Source of the DNA: Aselliscus stoliczkanus
Lineage: Eukaryota; Chordata; Mammalia; Chiroptera; Hipposideridae
Reading direction: 5' to 3'
Length of the DNA: 64,000 nucleotides
Assembly: GCA_033961575.1 (NCBI GenBank)
Contig: CM066727.1
Span: 121,012,434 to 121,076,433, forward strand
Notes under the pieces: model-generated
What the model was told of the DNA's origin: nothing
The model's database searches: none
The model's input: only the letters and a program-made list of their open reading frames with translations
In this document: one piece after another, positions 13,001 to 25,011 of the stretch
Layout: each line of letters opens with the position of its first letter
How positions within the stretch are numbered: the first letter of the stretch is position 1
Position numbers and translations under genes: made by a program

Positions 13001-13199
13001 CATGCTGATAACAAAGGCCAAGAGATTCAAGGTATTATTAAGTATGGTAGAAGAATCTGAGTTGAGCTGGGGAAGGTGGAGAGTGCTGGTGAGAGAACTA
13101 GTACCCAAAGGGATTATGGAAAGCATGAGAGAAAACATCGCCTGTTTCAGAAATGGTAGAGCTGGGAAATCGTGGAAGTTTGAGGCAGACATCCTGTTT

Positions 13200-14744
13200 C
13201 TGAGGCCTGGTTTGTCTTCATCCTTAGCACAAGTTTAATAATTTACATTTCATTGGGTTTTAATAAGGATCAGGTCAAATAGTATAAATGAAAGGGCTTC
13301 TCTATTCTAAATCACTAAAATGTTAATGATCATCATTGTGTTTGTCAAGAATGGTAAACTGGTGAAATTTTCTGGCAATCATTACCATGAAATACTCTTT
13401 GAAGAAATAAGACATTTAAATGAACTGCTGATGGAGCCCTGCATATACAACGGAACAAGTTTAAAGAAACCAAACCAGGTTAGACACGTGCTTTAGAGTC
13501 ACAGTCTTCAAACACATAGTAGTGTCTTGGACATCTTTCATCACTTCAGGTGGAAAGATCTGTGTGTTTGTGGGAAAGGGAGACCTGGGAATTTCATTTA
13601 TGTTTGAACTCCTGCTCTTTTCCCAGTGTTATTTTTTCCTTTCCACCTTTTGAAATATTCATAGGCAGAAAGTGATATTTGGAACTGAGGAGGAGAGGCA
13701 CAAGGTTCAAATTAAACCATATGTTAACTCTATTTATGGAATACTTACTTTGCATTTTTTTTTTTTTTAGGATTGTTCCTCAAATATATACTATGTCCTA
13801 GGGGATGGAAGTAAGAATCCTATATAATGGCTAAAATCTGAAGAAGCGAATTTGAAAGTAATGGGACACCTTCTTCCTTGGGTCACTTCCTTGTTCATTT
13901 TAGTCACCATCTGTGTGGACAGTATAACTACTAAACACTAAACACACACACATACATAGAAAAATGAGAGGTATTTGCATTTATCACAAGGTAATTAAAG
14001 GAACAGTGAAGGAAAAGGGAGAAAGGGGAAGTCAGTTAATTAGGATTCTGGTGATGTTCATGGATAAAATGATGTTACAAATTTGGGTCAATATTTTCAA
14101 TAGCTGTGATTCCATGATCCAGCACAACTCCACAACTGTTTCTCCACTTACGTAATCCTCTTTCTTTTTTTCCAAAGTGACAAAATGAGAGTATGAGTCA
14201 TTTAACAATTCCACTCTGAGTGATTACAGAAATAAATGCAGACTTGTGAGGACTCGTGTCCTCCCTCTTCTGGTTGCCCAGTCTAGTGCACAGCATCACT
14301 TTTGGGAAGAACGACCCACATACCCACAGGCAAATTTCTCAGTGTACTTTTTAAGTGACTCCGACGCCTGTTCCCAGAAAGAACATTAACCAGACCCAGA
14401 ATAAATTCATTATAATTTTATTTTCCCTGGCTTCCAAAGGAATACTGAATTCACAATTTAGTGATGTGACACCTTAATTGCTCTACTAAAGATCACATCT
14501 CAACTCACTTTCCTAGCTGGATACTAAAAGCTTGAAAGTTGAAAGTCTGATTCTCTAATATAGAGCATAAATTAGGAGATACCGTGTGATGTGCCCAGAA
14601 TTTATTTTTGAAAAATTATTATCAAACATATTAGAAGACATAGACCTAAAGAGCAGTTTCTTATAATGAAACATATTTGGAGATTTTATATATTTAAATG
14701 TACCTATAGTTCCACAAAATGTTTGGAAACTATTATAGGCAGAA
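13200..14744. other. Intergenic, nothing recognised
   Basis: No gene, no clear repeat; short poly-T near 13756. Confidence 0.55.
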
Positions 14745-15212
14745 CAGTGGCTTCTCAAAGATGTCCTTTTTTTTAAATTCCCAGAAGTTGTGAATATGTT
14801 ACATCATGTGGCAATGAGGAGTTAAGGTACCTAATCAAATTAATGGTGACACTCAGCTGACTTAAAAATAGGGAGGTATCTTGGTTATCTGGGTAGGATT
14901 AATGTAAGGCAGAAGTGTCAACGTCAGAATGATGTGATGTGATGTGATGTGATGTGATGTGAGAAAGACCCACTTAACCATTGCTGGCTTTGAAGATGGT
15001 GGGCTGAAGAGACAAGGAACCTGGGCATTTCTAGAGCCTGAAAAGGCAGGAATGTGTTCTAAGGAATGCAGCTCTGCTGACACTTTGATTTTAACCCAGT
15101 GAAATTCGTTTTGGATTTCTAAGCTCCAGAACTGAAAAATAATAAATTTGTGCTGTTTTAAGTCACTAAATTTGTGGTAATTTGTTACAGCAGCAATGGA
15201 AATCATCTAGGT
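14745..15212 (+). mobile_element. MLT1-type MaLR LTR
   Basis: Sense copy with 'attcccagaagttgtgaata', 'gctgacactttgattttaac', 'ataaatttgtgctgttttaa' and the end 'tttgttacagcagcaatgg'. It contains an expanded (gatgt)n pentanucleotide run at 14932-14962. Diverged; no coding sequence. Confidence 0.7.
14932..14962. repeat. (GATGT)n pentanucleotide repeat
   Basis: About six perfect units of gatgt in an MLT1-type LTR. Confidence 0.9.
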
Positions 15213-17389
15213 CCCTTCTCTTCCTCTCTCACTATGCTAAAGGAACTTTGACCTTGGTTCTGTTATTGCAGAAATAGCCACCCAAGAGGGAGTTTGTCTG
15301 GAAGTCACAGCCAAACATCAGAAATTACTCAAAGCCAGCTAGGTATGGTGTGAGATGAACCATCATGGAGGATCGACAAGTACGTGACTGACCTCAGATA
15401 TTAGAGTCTACAAACTCAGGAACCACAGTCTCCTGCTGCAGGGATTAATCAGAACAATACCAAGAGGGACAAAAGAACCATAATAGGGATCCCAGTAGCC
15501 CTCCTTCCTTACTTCCATCCCCTGACACCAGGAAGATATATTCAGTGTCCTCTACATGAAGATTCCATCTTGTGGAAGATAATGATGAGGGAGTTAAATC
15601 CTGGAAGTCTAAAGGGACAATGTAAATTGAAAGGGACTGTTTCAATAGATAGGGACTAACAAAATGCCAGCCAATAAGTTCACATTTCCTACCATCAGGT
15701 GTTGGTGGATGGGAGATTAAACAAAAAATGAAAAAATAAATATTCCAATTTTCTTTGTACATCTGGATGTAGTTCATTCATTTTTAACCAACATAAAATG
15801 AATAAATACCCTGTGACTATCTCGTTTCCAAACTTTCCGTGTCTGACTATTAGGAATATTCCTGAAGACCCTGAGTTTTTTTAACAACTTTCCTCCAATT
15901 TGCATTATTTGTGGACTGAATAGATAGGCATGAGGCAGGTCATGCTGAACACATCTTTGCTTCCCCCTTGGGGGGTCCTTCTTTTTAACCCCAAATTTCC
16001 TCCATTGTGGTCACACATTTTTCACTTTAAAAAAAAAAAAAAAGCAGAGACACCATCTCCATAAGGGACTGAAAAAGCATAAGAGCTATAAAGTGGCTCT
16101 TCAGTTCATGCAGAAGACCATAAGAAAACAGACATTTGGAATCTGAGGTCCTCAGAAGATCAATTCAATAGTGTGAAGAAGGGGGTAGCCCAGGCCTGAT
16201 ATTAGTGTGAGGCCTTCAAATTTAGGGTGGTCAGGTCTACTACACATAGAGAAGCAAAAATAGAGGAATGGATAGAATATAACTTACGTACTTCCATTTG
16301 TTTATCCTAATCACTTTTGGTACTTGTTAAAAACATAGGTTCCTTAGCCACACAAATTCAATCAGTATCTCCTGGAAAATCTCTTGGGACTCCATATTTT
16401 TAAAAACTTCCTTCAATGATTTTGATAAACAGCCAACTTTACAAATCATTGACTTATTTCAAAATTTGAGTTACAATCACTCTAACTGGAGGAACCAAAC
16501 AACATGGCTTTTTTTTTTTTAATGTGAAAATATTTAAACTAACAAATCATTGCTAATATTACTATAATGTATCTGCCCCATTTTCTTCTTGGAAACTTTG
16601 GAAAGACTTTTGTTGACATCATGGTAATTCTGTTGTTGTGCAAAGGAAGAAATTGGACATAGGTTGGAACATAATGGGTTTGGGCATGTATCCAAACATA
16701 CACATTCTACAAAGGGGAAGGTTAGAAGCACACTAGAGTTTTCAATTTTGAATTAATTATCATAGAAACATATTTGTGGTTTATGAATAAGTCAACTACA
16801 ATTTGTATTTTAAAACCCCAGAGCTATTTTGTGAAATTTCCTTTTGAAGCTTAGGGGAAACCAAATAACTCTGGAAAAATGTGTATCATCTGAAAGCGTA
16901 TTAACTCCTTAATCTTACAGGTCAAAAATTTCCTTGCAAATATAATTGAGAACGAATATTTGAAATGAAAGGTACATATTAAGTTTCAGGACCAAGGCTT
17001 TCAACACTAAAATAATGAATACTTATTCCATTTCATGTTAGAAGTCAATTTGTTTTTAGTGGAACCTGTTTTATAATGAGTCAACATTATATCATTTTCA
17101 AAACATGCTGCGTGACTTTGGTACTAAAAAACATACTTTAGAGTTATTTAAATCTTCAAAACTTTATAGTTTTATGAGGATATGCTTACTGGACTGCTAG
17201 GAAAGCGTTCATTGTAAACATGTTAATCCCAGAATATTTTTAATTTTATATATTATTTATAAATAGTTAAATCTTCAATGAATTTAACACCTTGAAAAAT
17301 TATGTGTTCTGAACTATCATAGTGTTAATCAAAAGAAAAGGAATTTATTTTGAACTTTGAGTATATCTATAGCCAATCTATTCAGTTGA
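15213..17389. other. Intergenic, little recognised
   Basis: Contains a MER5-like fragment (16300-16445) and poly-A near 16028. Frames such as 15445-15777 (minus, 110 aa) lack domains. Confidence 0.55.
16300..16445. mobile_element. MER5-like hAT-Charlie fragment
   Basis: 'tacttgttaaaaacataggt' and 'tttaaaaacttccttcaatg' with 'gattttgataaacagcc' resemble the MER5 layout of a terminal arm and an internal palindromic segment. Strongly diverged. Confidence 0.4.
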
Positions 17390-17715
17390 TTCCTGTGTAC
17401 AGGCTTCTCTATTCCTCTGTACATTTGAAAAGTTTTCCCTCTGCCTGGAAATGTGTGAATTATTCTCCCCTTGGATAACCTCAGCTCATCCTTCACTGAT
17501 TTTTCACTTCCTAATGTAAAACCTTCTTCAATAAATCAAGGCCAGGTCCGGTGCTGCTGCTCTATGAAACAGTAGTGTCTTGTTCTTCTTCCTGTGGAAG
17601 AACTTGCCACACCGTATGACTGCATGTTTATTTGCATCTCTTCCACTTAGACTTTGTGCTTCTGAAGAACAGGGTCTGGTCTCCAGTGCAATATGGTATC
17701 TACATCTTTATAGGT
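17390..17715 (+). mobile_element. L2 LINE 3' fragment
   Basis: 'ttttccctctgcctggaaat', 'aacctcagctcatccttcac', 'tcttccacttagactttgtg' and 'gaagaacagggtctggtctc' follow the L2 3' end. Diverged. Confidence 0.6.
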
Positions 17716-18469
17716 GTTTATGTGTGGACTTACGATGAATTATTGTGCTTTCCTTTAAGGGACAAATAAGAATTTTTAAAGCTGTCTTATACTTATTTTA
17801 TAGCTTTGTGTTGATTTTAATTTGAATTGCATATTGGAAATTAGCCCCATAAGATTTTTTTTCAGTGATTGCAATCTTTAAATGCTTAATTAGATCCCAG
17901 CTACAGAAGTTAGAAGGGAATATTTTTATGCAATTAACTTATTCCTTAATTATATTGCAATTGTATGTACCAAATTCTACTCATCTTCTTTGCCATCTCT
18001 CTAGTTCAAGCCTCCATCTTTACTTCTTGCCTGGACTAATGCTGTTGTGTCCCATTTGGACTTTCTAATTCTTTGTTATTCTATTACTTATAAACAATCA
18101 CTAGCATTCCAGAGCACTTGAATGGAAATCCAAAATGCATAGTATGGACTATGATGACCTAACACCATTGATCATTGTTACATGATCACAATTTGCATGC
18201 TATTTAACCATCAAGATTTTACCATCTGCCACACATTTAAAAATTCTTAAACTTCTGCATTAAACATTTTTTCCTCTACTTCTTCACCATTTCAAAACCA
18301 GTTTAAATATTAATTCATCCAATAGAGAGATTTTCTCTGCTTTCCCATGTGTGTATTCTTTTTTCCTGCATTATATTATTTTATTGTACAGTAGTTATAA
18401 TAATTTATAATTTGCATTTATTTTTGAAGATTGCTTAATGTAAATATTAGTATAAATATTAAGCATTTA

Positions 18470-18660
18470 TGAATATTAAATAGAGTTTTGTATGCTTAAC
18501 TTTACAAAACTCAATTACTGTATGCTTACAATGTTCTAAGTACTTTAATGTATCAACTCATTTAATCCTCTTAACATCTCCAAGATAGAGGTAATTAACC
18601 TTGTTTTACGAATGTGGGAAATGAGGTGTAAAGACTTTAAGTGCATCAAGTTAGTTGTAG
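18470..18660 (+). mobile_element. MIR SINE fragment
   Basis: 'tgttctaagtactttaatgt', 'caactcatttaatcctctta' and 'gaatgtgggaaatgaggtgt' are canonical MIR landmarks. A second MIR lies just downstream. Confidence 0.75.
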
Positions 18661-18784
18661 AGCAGACAATAGAAGAGACAGAGGCAATAGTCCCATCTCA
18701 GGCAATTTGCTTCTTCTATAAAATGCACAACCTTCCATGTCCCTTTCTTTCACACGTGCTGACAGTGGCAGACCTCTATAACAA

Positions 18785-18970
18785 TAACACTAATATATAT
18801 TGTTTACTGTAGGCAAGGGGTTGTTCTAAGAGTTTAAAATGCATTAACTCATTTAAACTCATAATTAAAGCTTTTTGAGGTGGACACCATGACCACTTCT
18901 ATTTTAAAGATTAGCAAACGAAGACAAAGAGAATCACCCAAGATCATACAGCACATACGTTACAGAGCAC
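18785..18970 (+). mobile_element. MIR SINE fragment
   Basis: 'ggcaaggggttgttctaaga', 'cattaactcatttaaactca', 'tggacaccatgaccacttct' and 'caagatcatacagcacatac' are in MIR order. Confidence 0.7.
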
Positions 18971-18996
18971 TCTTAACTGCTGGATTTATTGAGTAA

Positions 18997-19065
18997 ACAC
19001 ACATACACAAACAAATGCACAAACACGCACACACACACACGCACACGCACACACGCACACACACA
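18997..19065. repeat. (CA)n microsatellite, interrupted
   Basis: CA units with cg and aa interruptions ('cacgcacacgcac'). Confidence 0.9.
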
Positions 19066-19199
19066 ATGATTACTGGGGAAGCAGAAGAAGTCAGGATGCC
19101 TGGCATCATCACTTTTCTATTTTTAGTTGGTTTAGAACAATCTTGATGTACTTTTTTATTTTCATATTTGAAATTATTATTATACTCCACTTAAATCCA

Positions 19200-20899
19200 A
19201 TTAAATATTTGTATCATTATCCACATGATGCTAGACGTATATAAAGTTGTGATATCTGGTAAACATGTTCCATATAGAGATGTGTAGCTGTCATGAGAGC
19301 TTTAGAGGAAATGTCAGAGAAACTCTTAGGTTTGAACTTTTAACATTTAAACAAAACTCTCATGTCATGGGCATGTTTCTTGTGCTTTACATGCTTTCGT
19401 GAAAAATAAAAGGAAGTTTAATTTGTTCTTACTTATCCTGTCAACGAAATTGAAACCCACATCAGCATTGCCTAACACAGAGATATGACTTCTAGCTTTG
19501 GTTGGTTCACTGATTGAGAAAACATAGTCTGGAGAAAACTAGACCTGAAGAAAATGTTTAAAAGAACCTATTTTAAAATATTGAATAGTTGGGGGTGGGT
19601 GGGATCATATTCTACCATAATTCTGTCATGGCATAGAGTTTTCCAAAGTTAATCAATTTACTGTACAAATTCAGTTAAAAGCTAGATATTCATACACACA
19701 GAATGTACTTAGATAAATGCCAGGACAATCTATTCTTGGATGTCAAAACACAACATTTTTAAAATGTTACCTGCTCCTCAGCTGATTTATAAAATCAATG
19801 TGACCTTATTCAAATGCAGTAGTATTGCTTTTGATATTACAAAATGTATATTAAAATCCATCTAAAAATAAACAAATTGAGAATAACAAGGGATATTCTG
19901 AAAAAATATTTTATTTGCTCTGGGAGTATACATGCGAGGACCTGTGCCAAGCCTAAGGGACAGATGAAATCCTTTCTCTCATGGAAGTGACAGTCTAGAA
20001 GCTCAGAAATATAAAATACACTGCTCAAAAATGAACAAACAGCCTATAAATAATTCCAAAGAATGGTACATGGCAATAAACGATAATATCTTAAAACAAT
20101 GGAGAATAACTGAAGGAGTCTCATGAACTACATCCATTTGGAGTCTCATAAACTACATCCAATTTAATTCTAAGGAAGTAAGTTAAAACATAAGAGACAG
20201 GAAACCAATAATGAAGAAGGTCTCACACAGCAGTTCTCAAGATGTGGGTCATGCACATTGAGACATTCAGGGCATCCATAATGTAGAAATTATTTTTATA
20301 ATAATATTAAGACATTATTTGAATTTTCACTTTAATTATCTTAGAAGGGAAAAACAGACTTTTCCAGAGACTACATGGCATGTGACGATGTCATTGTTCT
20401 GATGGATAATAGAACACCCGCTTGCATATTTTTGTGCTTTCTAAAATTTTCTATAGTGGTAGGTTTAAAGTATAAATTGCAGGTGCAAGGTATTTTCAGA
20501 GATTAATTTAGTTTGTTCTCAGTAACAATACCGTGTTCCTGCTTTCTTTGTTTACATCTGCTATTAATTCTATAACTTAGTTATTGTCCAATCAATCACT
20601 CTTTTGTAATCCTCAAATTTTCCTCATGTCTATATAAGTAAACAACAAAAATTAATTATATTTTGTGGTCTTGTTTTGCAATAAGTTTTAAATCTGTTTT
20701 TCAAAAACATTTCTAAATTTTTAAATTTTGTCTAAAATTTAATATTTTTAGACATTTTTAATTTAGTGTTCATTCTATAATAAAATTAAATTTATAACAC
20801 ATTCTTTTTTATTTCAGGATGGATCATTTTCATAAGCAAGGAGATCTGAAGACTTTCTCAAACCATAGCTGCATTGCACAAAAATTGACATTAATTCAG
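19200..20899. other. Intergenic, little recognised
   Basis: A weak L2-like end at 19890-20000 and the 25-base direct repeat near 20115; otherwise AT-rich unassigned sequence. Confidence 0.55.
20115..20164. repeat. Direct repeat, 25-base period
   Basis: 'ggagtctcatgaactacatc' and 'ggagtctcataaactacatc' follow each other with a 25-base period and one mismatch. Confidence 0.8.
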
Positions 20900-21440
20900 T
20901 AGAGGTTTCTCTAAGTCAAAGAAAAGAGGAATTTACTCCAAAGTCTTAAAATGTGCATATGTGTTTTCCAGAAATTCCACTTTTGGAATTTATCTAAAAT
21001 TATATTACACAAAATTTGCTCACTAGAACATTATTTGTCATAACAATGTATTAATCAAAAGAACAAACTAAAACATTGAAACACACACCATTGTGCAAAA
21101 AAAATAAGCAAGTTTTAATACATTCATACAATAGGGTACTCTGTAACCATATAAAACATGATGCAAAGTCATATGTATTAATGACAAAATAAGAAAAATA
21201 TATTTTAGATGAAAAGTACAGGACATACAGGACAAGAGATAGAGTGATGGAAATGGAATTCTGTTGTGTATATAGGAATGTCTGAATATCTGAAATATAA
21301 AATCTGAAATTACTTTTAGGGAGTGGGATTGGAAAGTCAGTTGGGTAAGGAGTTATTTTAACCTTAAATCCTGGTATGCTGTTAAATATTCCAGAATGTT
21401 ATACCATTCATGTATATTATTTTTATCATGGAAATGAATT
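20900..21440 (+). mobile_element. L1 3'-end fragment (old L1M type)
   Basis: Sense L1 fragment. It runs from 'gaaattccacttttggaatt' through 'ttatttgtcataacaatg', 'tacattcatacaatagggta' and 'accatataaaacatgatgca' into an L1-like 3'UTR with 'gggagtgggattggaaagt' near 21320. This matches the remembered order of late ORF2/3'UTR in ancient L1M subfamilies. No intact frame. Confidence 0.6.
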
Positions 21441-22042
21441 AATGCAAAAATATAATAAACCCTATTATTGATAATGCTAAAACTATATTTTAATGTAAAA
21501 ATGCAAAGAGAAATGGAAGCAAATGTAGAATGTGTTTAAAAATATACATCTATATGAGCATAAGTTCTATGAAGATGAAAGATAGTTCCATGGCTCATAA
21601 GAAATGCTAAAATTAAGTGGTAATATGATTGATGTGAGGAGACAAAAAAAACTTTCAAATCCACTCTTTTATTGCCTCATTTGAAAATACAAACCACTTA
21701 CTAAAAAGGCATTTTCCACTTAAAATGTGTCTATTGAGAAAAGCAGAGTAGACAGATTAGGCACAACCAATTTGAAGAACAAACATCCATTGTAAATGAC
21801 AGTGCATAATTTTGTAATATTTTTGTGAGAACCAAAGTATCTGAGTTTGTGGGTGTATACCCTCAGACCCTAAGAAACAAAAACAAAAGATAATTATATC
21901 CGGCCTAGAATATTTATTTTCATCTTTTCTCCTGTAAATATTCTCCAAATGTGCTAAAATTATTTTCTTCTTTTCTCCTGCATTTTCCAAATGTGCTAAA
22001 ACAAACTGCTTTTATGAAATATGTAATAAGAAAATAGTTTGA

Positions 22043-22161
22043 GCCAGCCAAGAGGCACGGTGGTTAAGCGCTGGCTTGAGAAGCCAGTGACCCTGGTTCA
22101 GGTCCCACATATGAGGGCCAGTGACACTGCTCTCAAAAAAAAAAAAAAAAAAAGAAAGAAA
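22043..22161 (+). mobile_element. tRNA-derived SINE, short form
   Basis: Runs 'gccagccaagaggcacggtggttaagcgc' to 'cagtgacactgctctc', then poly-A and (gaaa)n. Target duplication gaaaatagtttga (22030-22042) against gaaagtagtttga (22162-22174), one mismatch. A-box-like (cacggtgg region) and B-box-like ggttcaggtcc motifs are recognisable. Confidence 0.88.
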
Positions 22162-22174
22162 GAAAGTAGTTTGA

Positions 22175-24739
22175 AACCTCAGTGTATAAAATGATGAAAA
22201 CAGAAATTTCTCCTCTACTAAGGGAATTGTCATTATATTTCATCATATTCTATGCTCTCACATTACTTCACTTATGTAGATGCACAGTCACATATCGTTA
22301 TGCACGGAGTGCAGAGAAATGTGTAATACCATCCATTTACCCCAAAGGGAGAACAATGTCGCAGTTTGTTTGGATAGAATACTGGTAACACATTAATTAG
22401 CTTTAGCTCTTCACCCGAGAATAAAAGACCTGCAACAGAACTTGGGAAATTTGCTTAATGATATCCATCAATTAGATGATCTCTGAACATCATTCCAAAT
22501 CTCTGGTTTTATGACTCTATGAATAATAACTTACAATAGCTGTAAGATATTAAGCATTTCAACATATCAATCTTTTTTATTATGCCAAACCCTACACTAA
22601 TAGTATTATACACATGGTGTGTCCTGTGATGCACGTAAGTTTTCCTACAGACATCACCATTTTAAAGATGAAGACACTAAAACTATCAAGATTACATTTT
22701 TTTTTTCATTTTTACTCTTAGTAGGTTGCTTTAGAAAGTATCTAATCTGTACCTATCTTGCTCAAAATCTGGGTTCTACTGCTTTCTTATTTCAGGACTG
22801 ACCTGTCAGATTTCACCAGCTAAATGGGCACAAGCAGAACCTGCTATCAGCTTGATTACAGGAAAGGAAACAGTCAAGTCATGGTGAGCTTTGAAAAGTC
22901 CACGGTGGGACTCAGAAGAGGCCAGTGAAATCATTATAGTGGTGCTCAGCACCCCTGCTGGTCTCAGTTAACCATGGGCTGAAGGGGCGACTCAATCACT
23001 TAACATGAAACCTCCCACATCCATTACCACAGATGACTGGAATCTCCTTGTGCCAGGATAGAAATCTCATACGTCACCCGGTGGTCCACAGTGTGAATGT
23101 GGGTGTGTGGGTGCATGCGAGTGTCTGATATACAAGGAAAGAAACTATTGCCTAGTTAATATTTCAACTCTTCCTCAACTGATAATAATATTGTCTATAA
23201 AATAGTTTAAATAATTGTATTAACTACCCCAATCTGTCCATCCTCTCCCCAGTGGCTGAAGATGTTCACAATTTTGTTTTTCCATTTGTTCATTAGGTGA
23301 CTTTTAGCAAATTATTTAGACTGTCTGAGTCTCCATTTCTACTTCTGAAAATGTGATAACACATACATAGATTTTAAAGCATAAAGCTTAAAGTCTGAAA
23401 AAAAAATTATTGTTTCATAAAAAAAAATGCTGGGAATAGATAGCTGCAATTTTTCAAATAAAATCTCAGATTATATAATTTGATACACTCAACATTAATG
23501 CTTAGAATTGTTTTGACTATCCTCTTACAATTAGCCACTTAATTATATGTGATTGGTTTATTTGTCTTCTTTTCTTGATTTCTTCTAAGTTTATTAATTT
23601 CCTTTTCTATAAAGCTGAGGCATTCTTATAATTTTCCTAAAATAATAATAACAAAACATGTTATAAATCATCTTATTGTTCTATGGTTTACTTTCAGAAA
23701 GATTGTCATTTGTTTTTTTAGCAATTTTATGACAAAAATGAGGCATTTATTCTAATATTAATTGTTTAGTTAAATGTATTAGGGGTCATTAAGACTAAGT
23801 ACCTTTTCACAGGTTTCATAGCTAAAAAATGATATACTTAAATTATTTTAAAAAGGGAAAATTCTTACAATGTGGCAACATATTAAAATACCTAATTCAA
23901 AGGGTTCTTATAAACATGAAGAAAGAAAAATTTTGGAGGAAAAGTACTACAAATAGAGTTGATACAATCACAAAATGAAATAAACAAGGAATTAAGTAGA
24001 TCTCCCATTTGCTAGAAGTGTGCACCAGAAAGTGATAATAAAAGATATATCAAACCAGGCCTTTGGGAGATTACAGCATTGTATAACTTTCAGTTTTGAA
24101 AAAATATATTTCTAGTATGCAATGAAGGAAAGATTATTGCGTTGCGATATTTTTAGTATACATTTTTTTAAATGTTTTTTTTTGGCATTAAGCTCTAGCA
24201 TATGCATACTATCCCTAAGTAAGATTTTGGATGGATTCCCAAATTAAATCCACAAAATGAGAAACAGGCAGGACATTGCTGATTGGTTCCAGACCTGAAT
24301 AGCATAAAACATGTCCCCTTCATATATGAAGTAAACTGAAAATGTTGATATTTATCATTTGCATCAGAGATATTTATCATTTTTATAACATTTTAGAAAT
24401 GAATGCAAGTCACCCTCCTGGCCAAAAATTAAGTTAGTACAAGGAAATCGATACAGATTTCAAGAGTACTGGGCAAAAGGATTCAATTCCTCAGATTCTG
24501 TTCATTTGTATTTTCCTGAAATTCTGTATGGTTTATGATTTATGAGGCCATATGATGAACATGATAGTTGGCTGACAGCATCACAATGAACTGTTGCCAC
24601 AGCTGCAGAAGGAAAGAGTTTTGCAAGCGACATGCTCTCATTGTAGAAGTCTCACTTGCAGCAGTACCCTATTTCTGGTTAAGGGCTATGGCATTTGGGT
24701 GAGTTAAGCACATCTCTCTCTCCCATTCATCCCACAGGG
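22175..24739. other. Intergenic upstream of LUM, little recognised
   Basis: One MIR fragment (23280-23400). The remainder, up to the LUM promoter, is unassigned and could hold regulatory sequence, but I see no specific motif cluster. Confidence 0.5.
23280..23400 (-). mobile_element. MIR SINE fragment
   Basis: 'gtgacttttagcaaattatt', 'gactgtctgagtctccattt' and 'tctgaaaatgtgataacaca' follow a reversed MIR. Confidence 0.6.
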
Positions 24740-24891
24740 AACGTACTGGGCTGTCCTGACTCAGCACGTCCACCTGCACTTCGTTAGAGAGCTGAGTGTT
24801 CAAAGCCACACACACCATCAGCTCCCCACAATGACATAACTCCATTCAGAGACTGGCGTGACTGGGCTGGGTTTTCCCCCCTTCAGCTCTT
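24740..24891 (+). promoter_or_regulatory. LUM: Putative LUM proximal promoter (TATA-less)
   Basis: This is the region just upstream of the inferred LUM start. No TATA box is visible 25-35 bases before about 24892; that interval is a G/C-rich and pyrimidine stretch (ggctgggttttcccccc, about 24864-24880) of the kind found in Sp-factor-dependent TATA-less promoters. A perfect AP-1 core TGACTCA lies at 24757-24763. Extended, it reads TGACTCAGCA, the reverse complement of the NF-E2 consensus TGCTGAGTCA. An E-box-like CACCTG follows at about 24771. The start site was placed by recalled similarity to the human LUM 5'UTR, so position and function are inferred; the motifs are seen directly. Confidence 0.5.
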
Positions 24892-25011
24892 GTATCACTA
24901 AGAATCTGGCAGCCAGTCCCGTCCTGACAGCGTTTACAGCATATATTGGTGGATTCTTGTCCATAGTGCATCTGCTTTAAGAATTAACGAAAGCAGAGTC
25001 AAGACAGTAAG
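24892..25011 (+). other. LUM: LUM exon 1 (non-coding 5'UTR)
   Basis: The stretch from about 'gtatcactaagaatctgg' to 'aagacagtaag' matches what I remember of the human lumican 5'UTR nearly base for base. It ends at a consensus donor, AG|GTAAGC, with GT at 25012-25013. The first base of the transcript is approximate. The exon has no ATG in a coding context; translation starts in exon 2. Joined to exon 2 it reads 'cagtaag|gattcaaagc', the expected junction. Confidence 0.75.
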
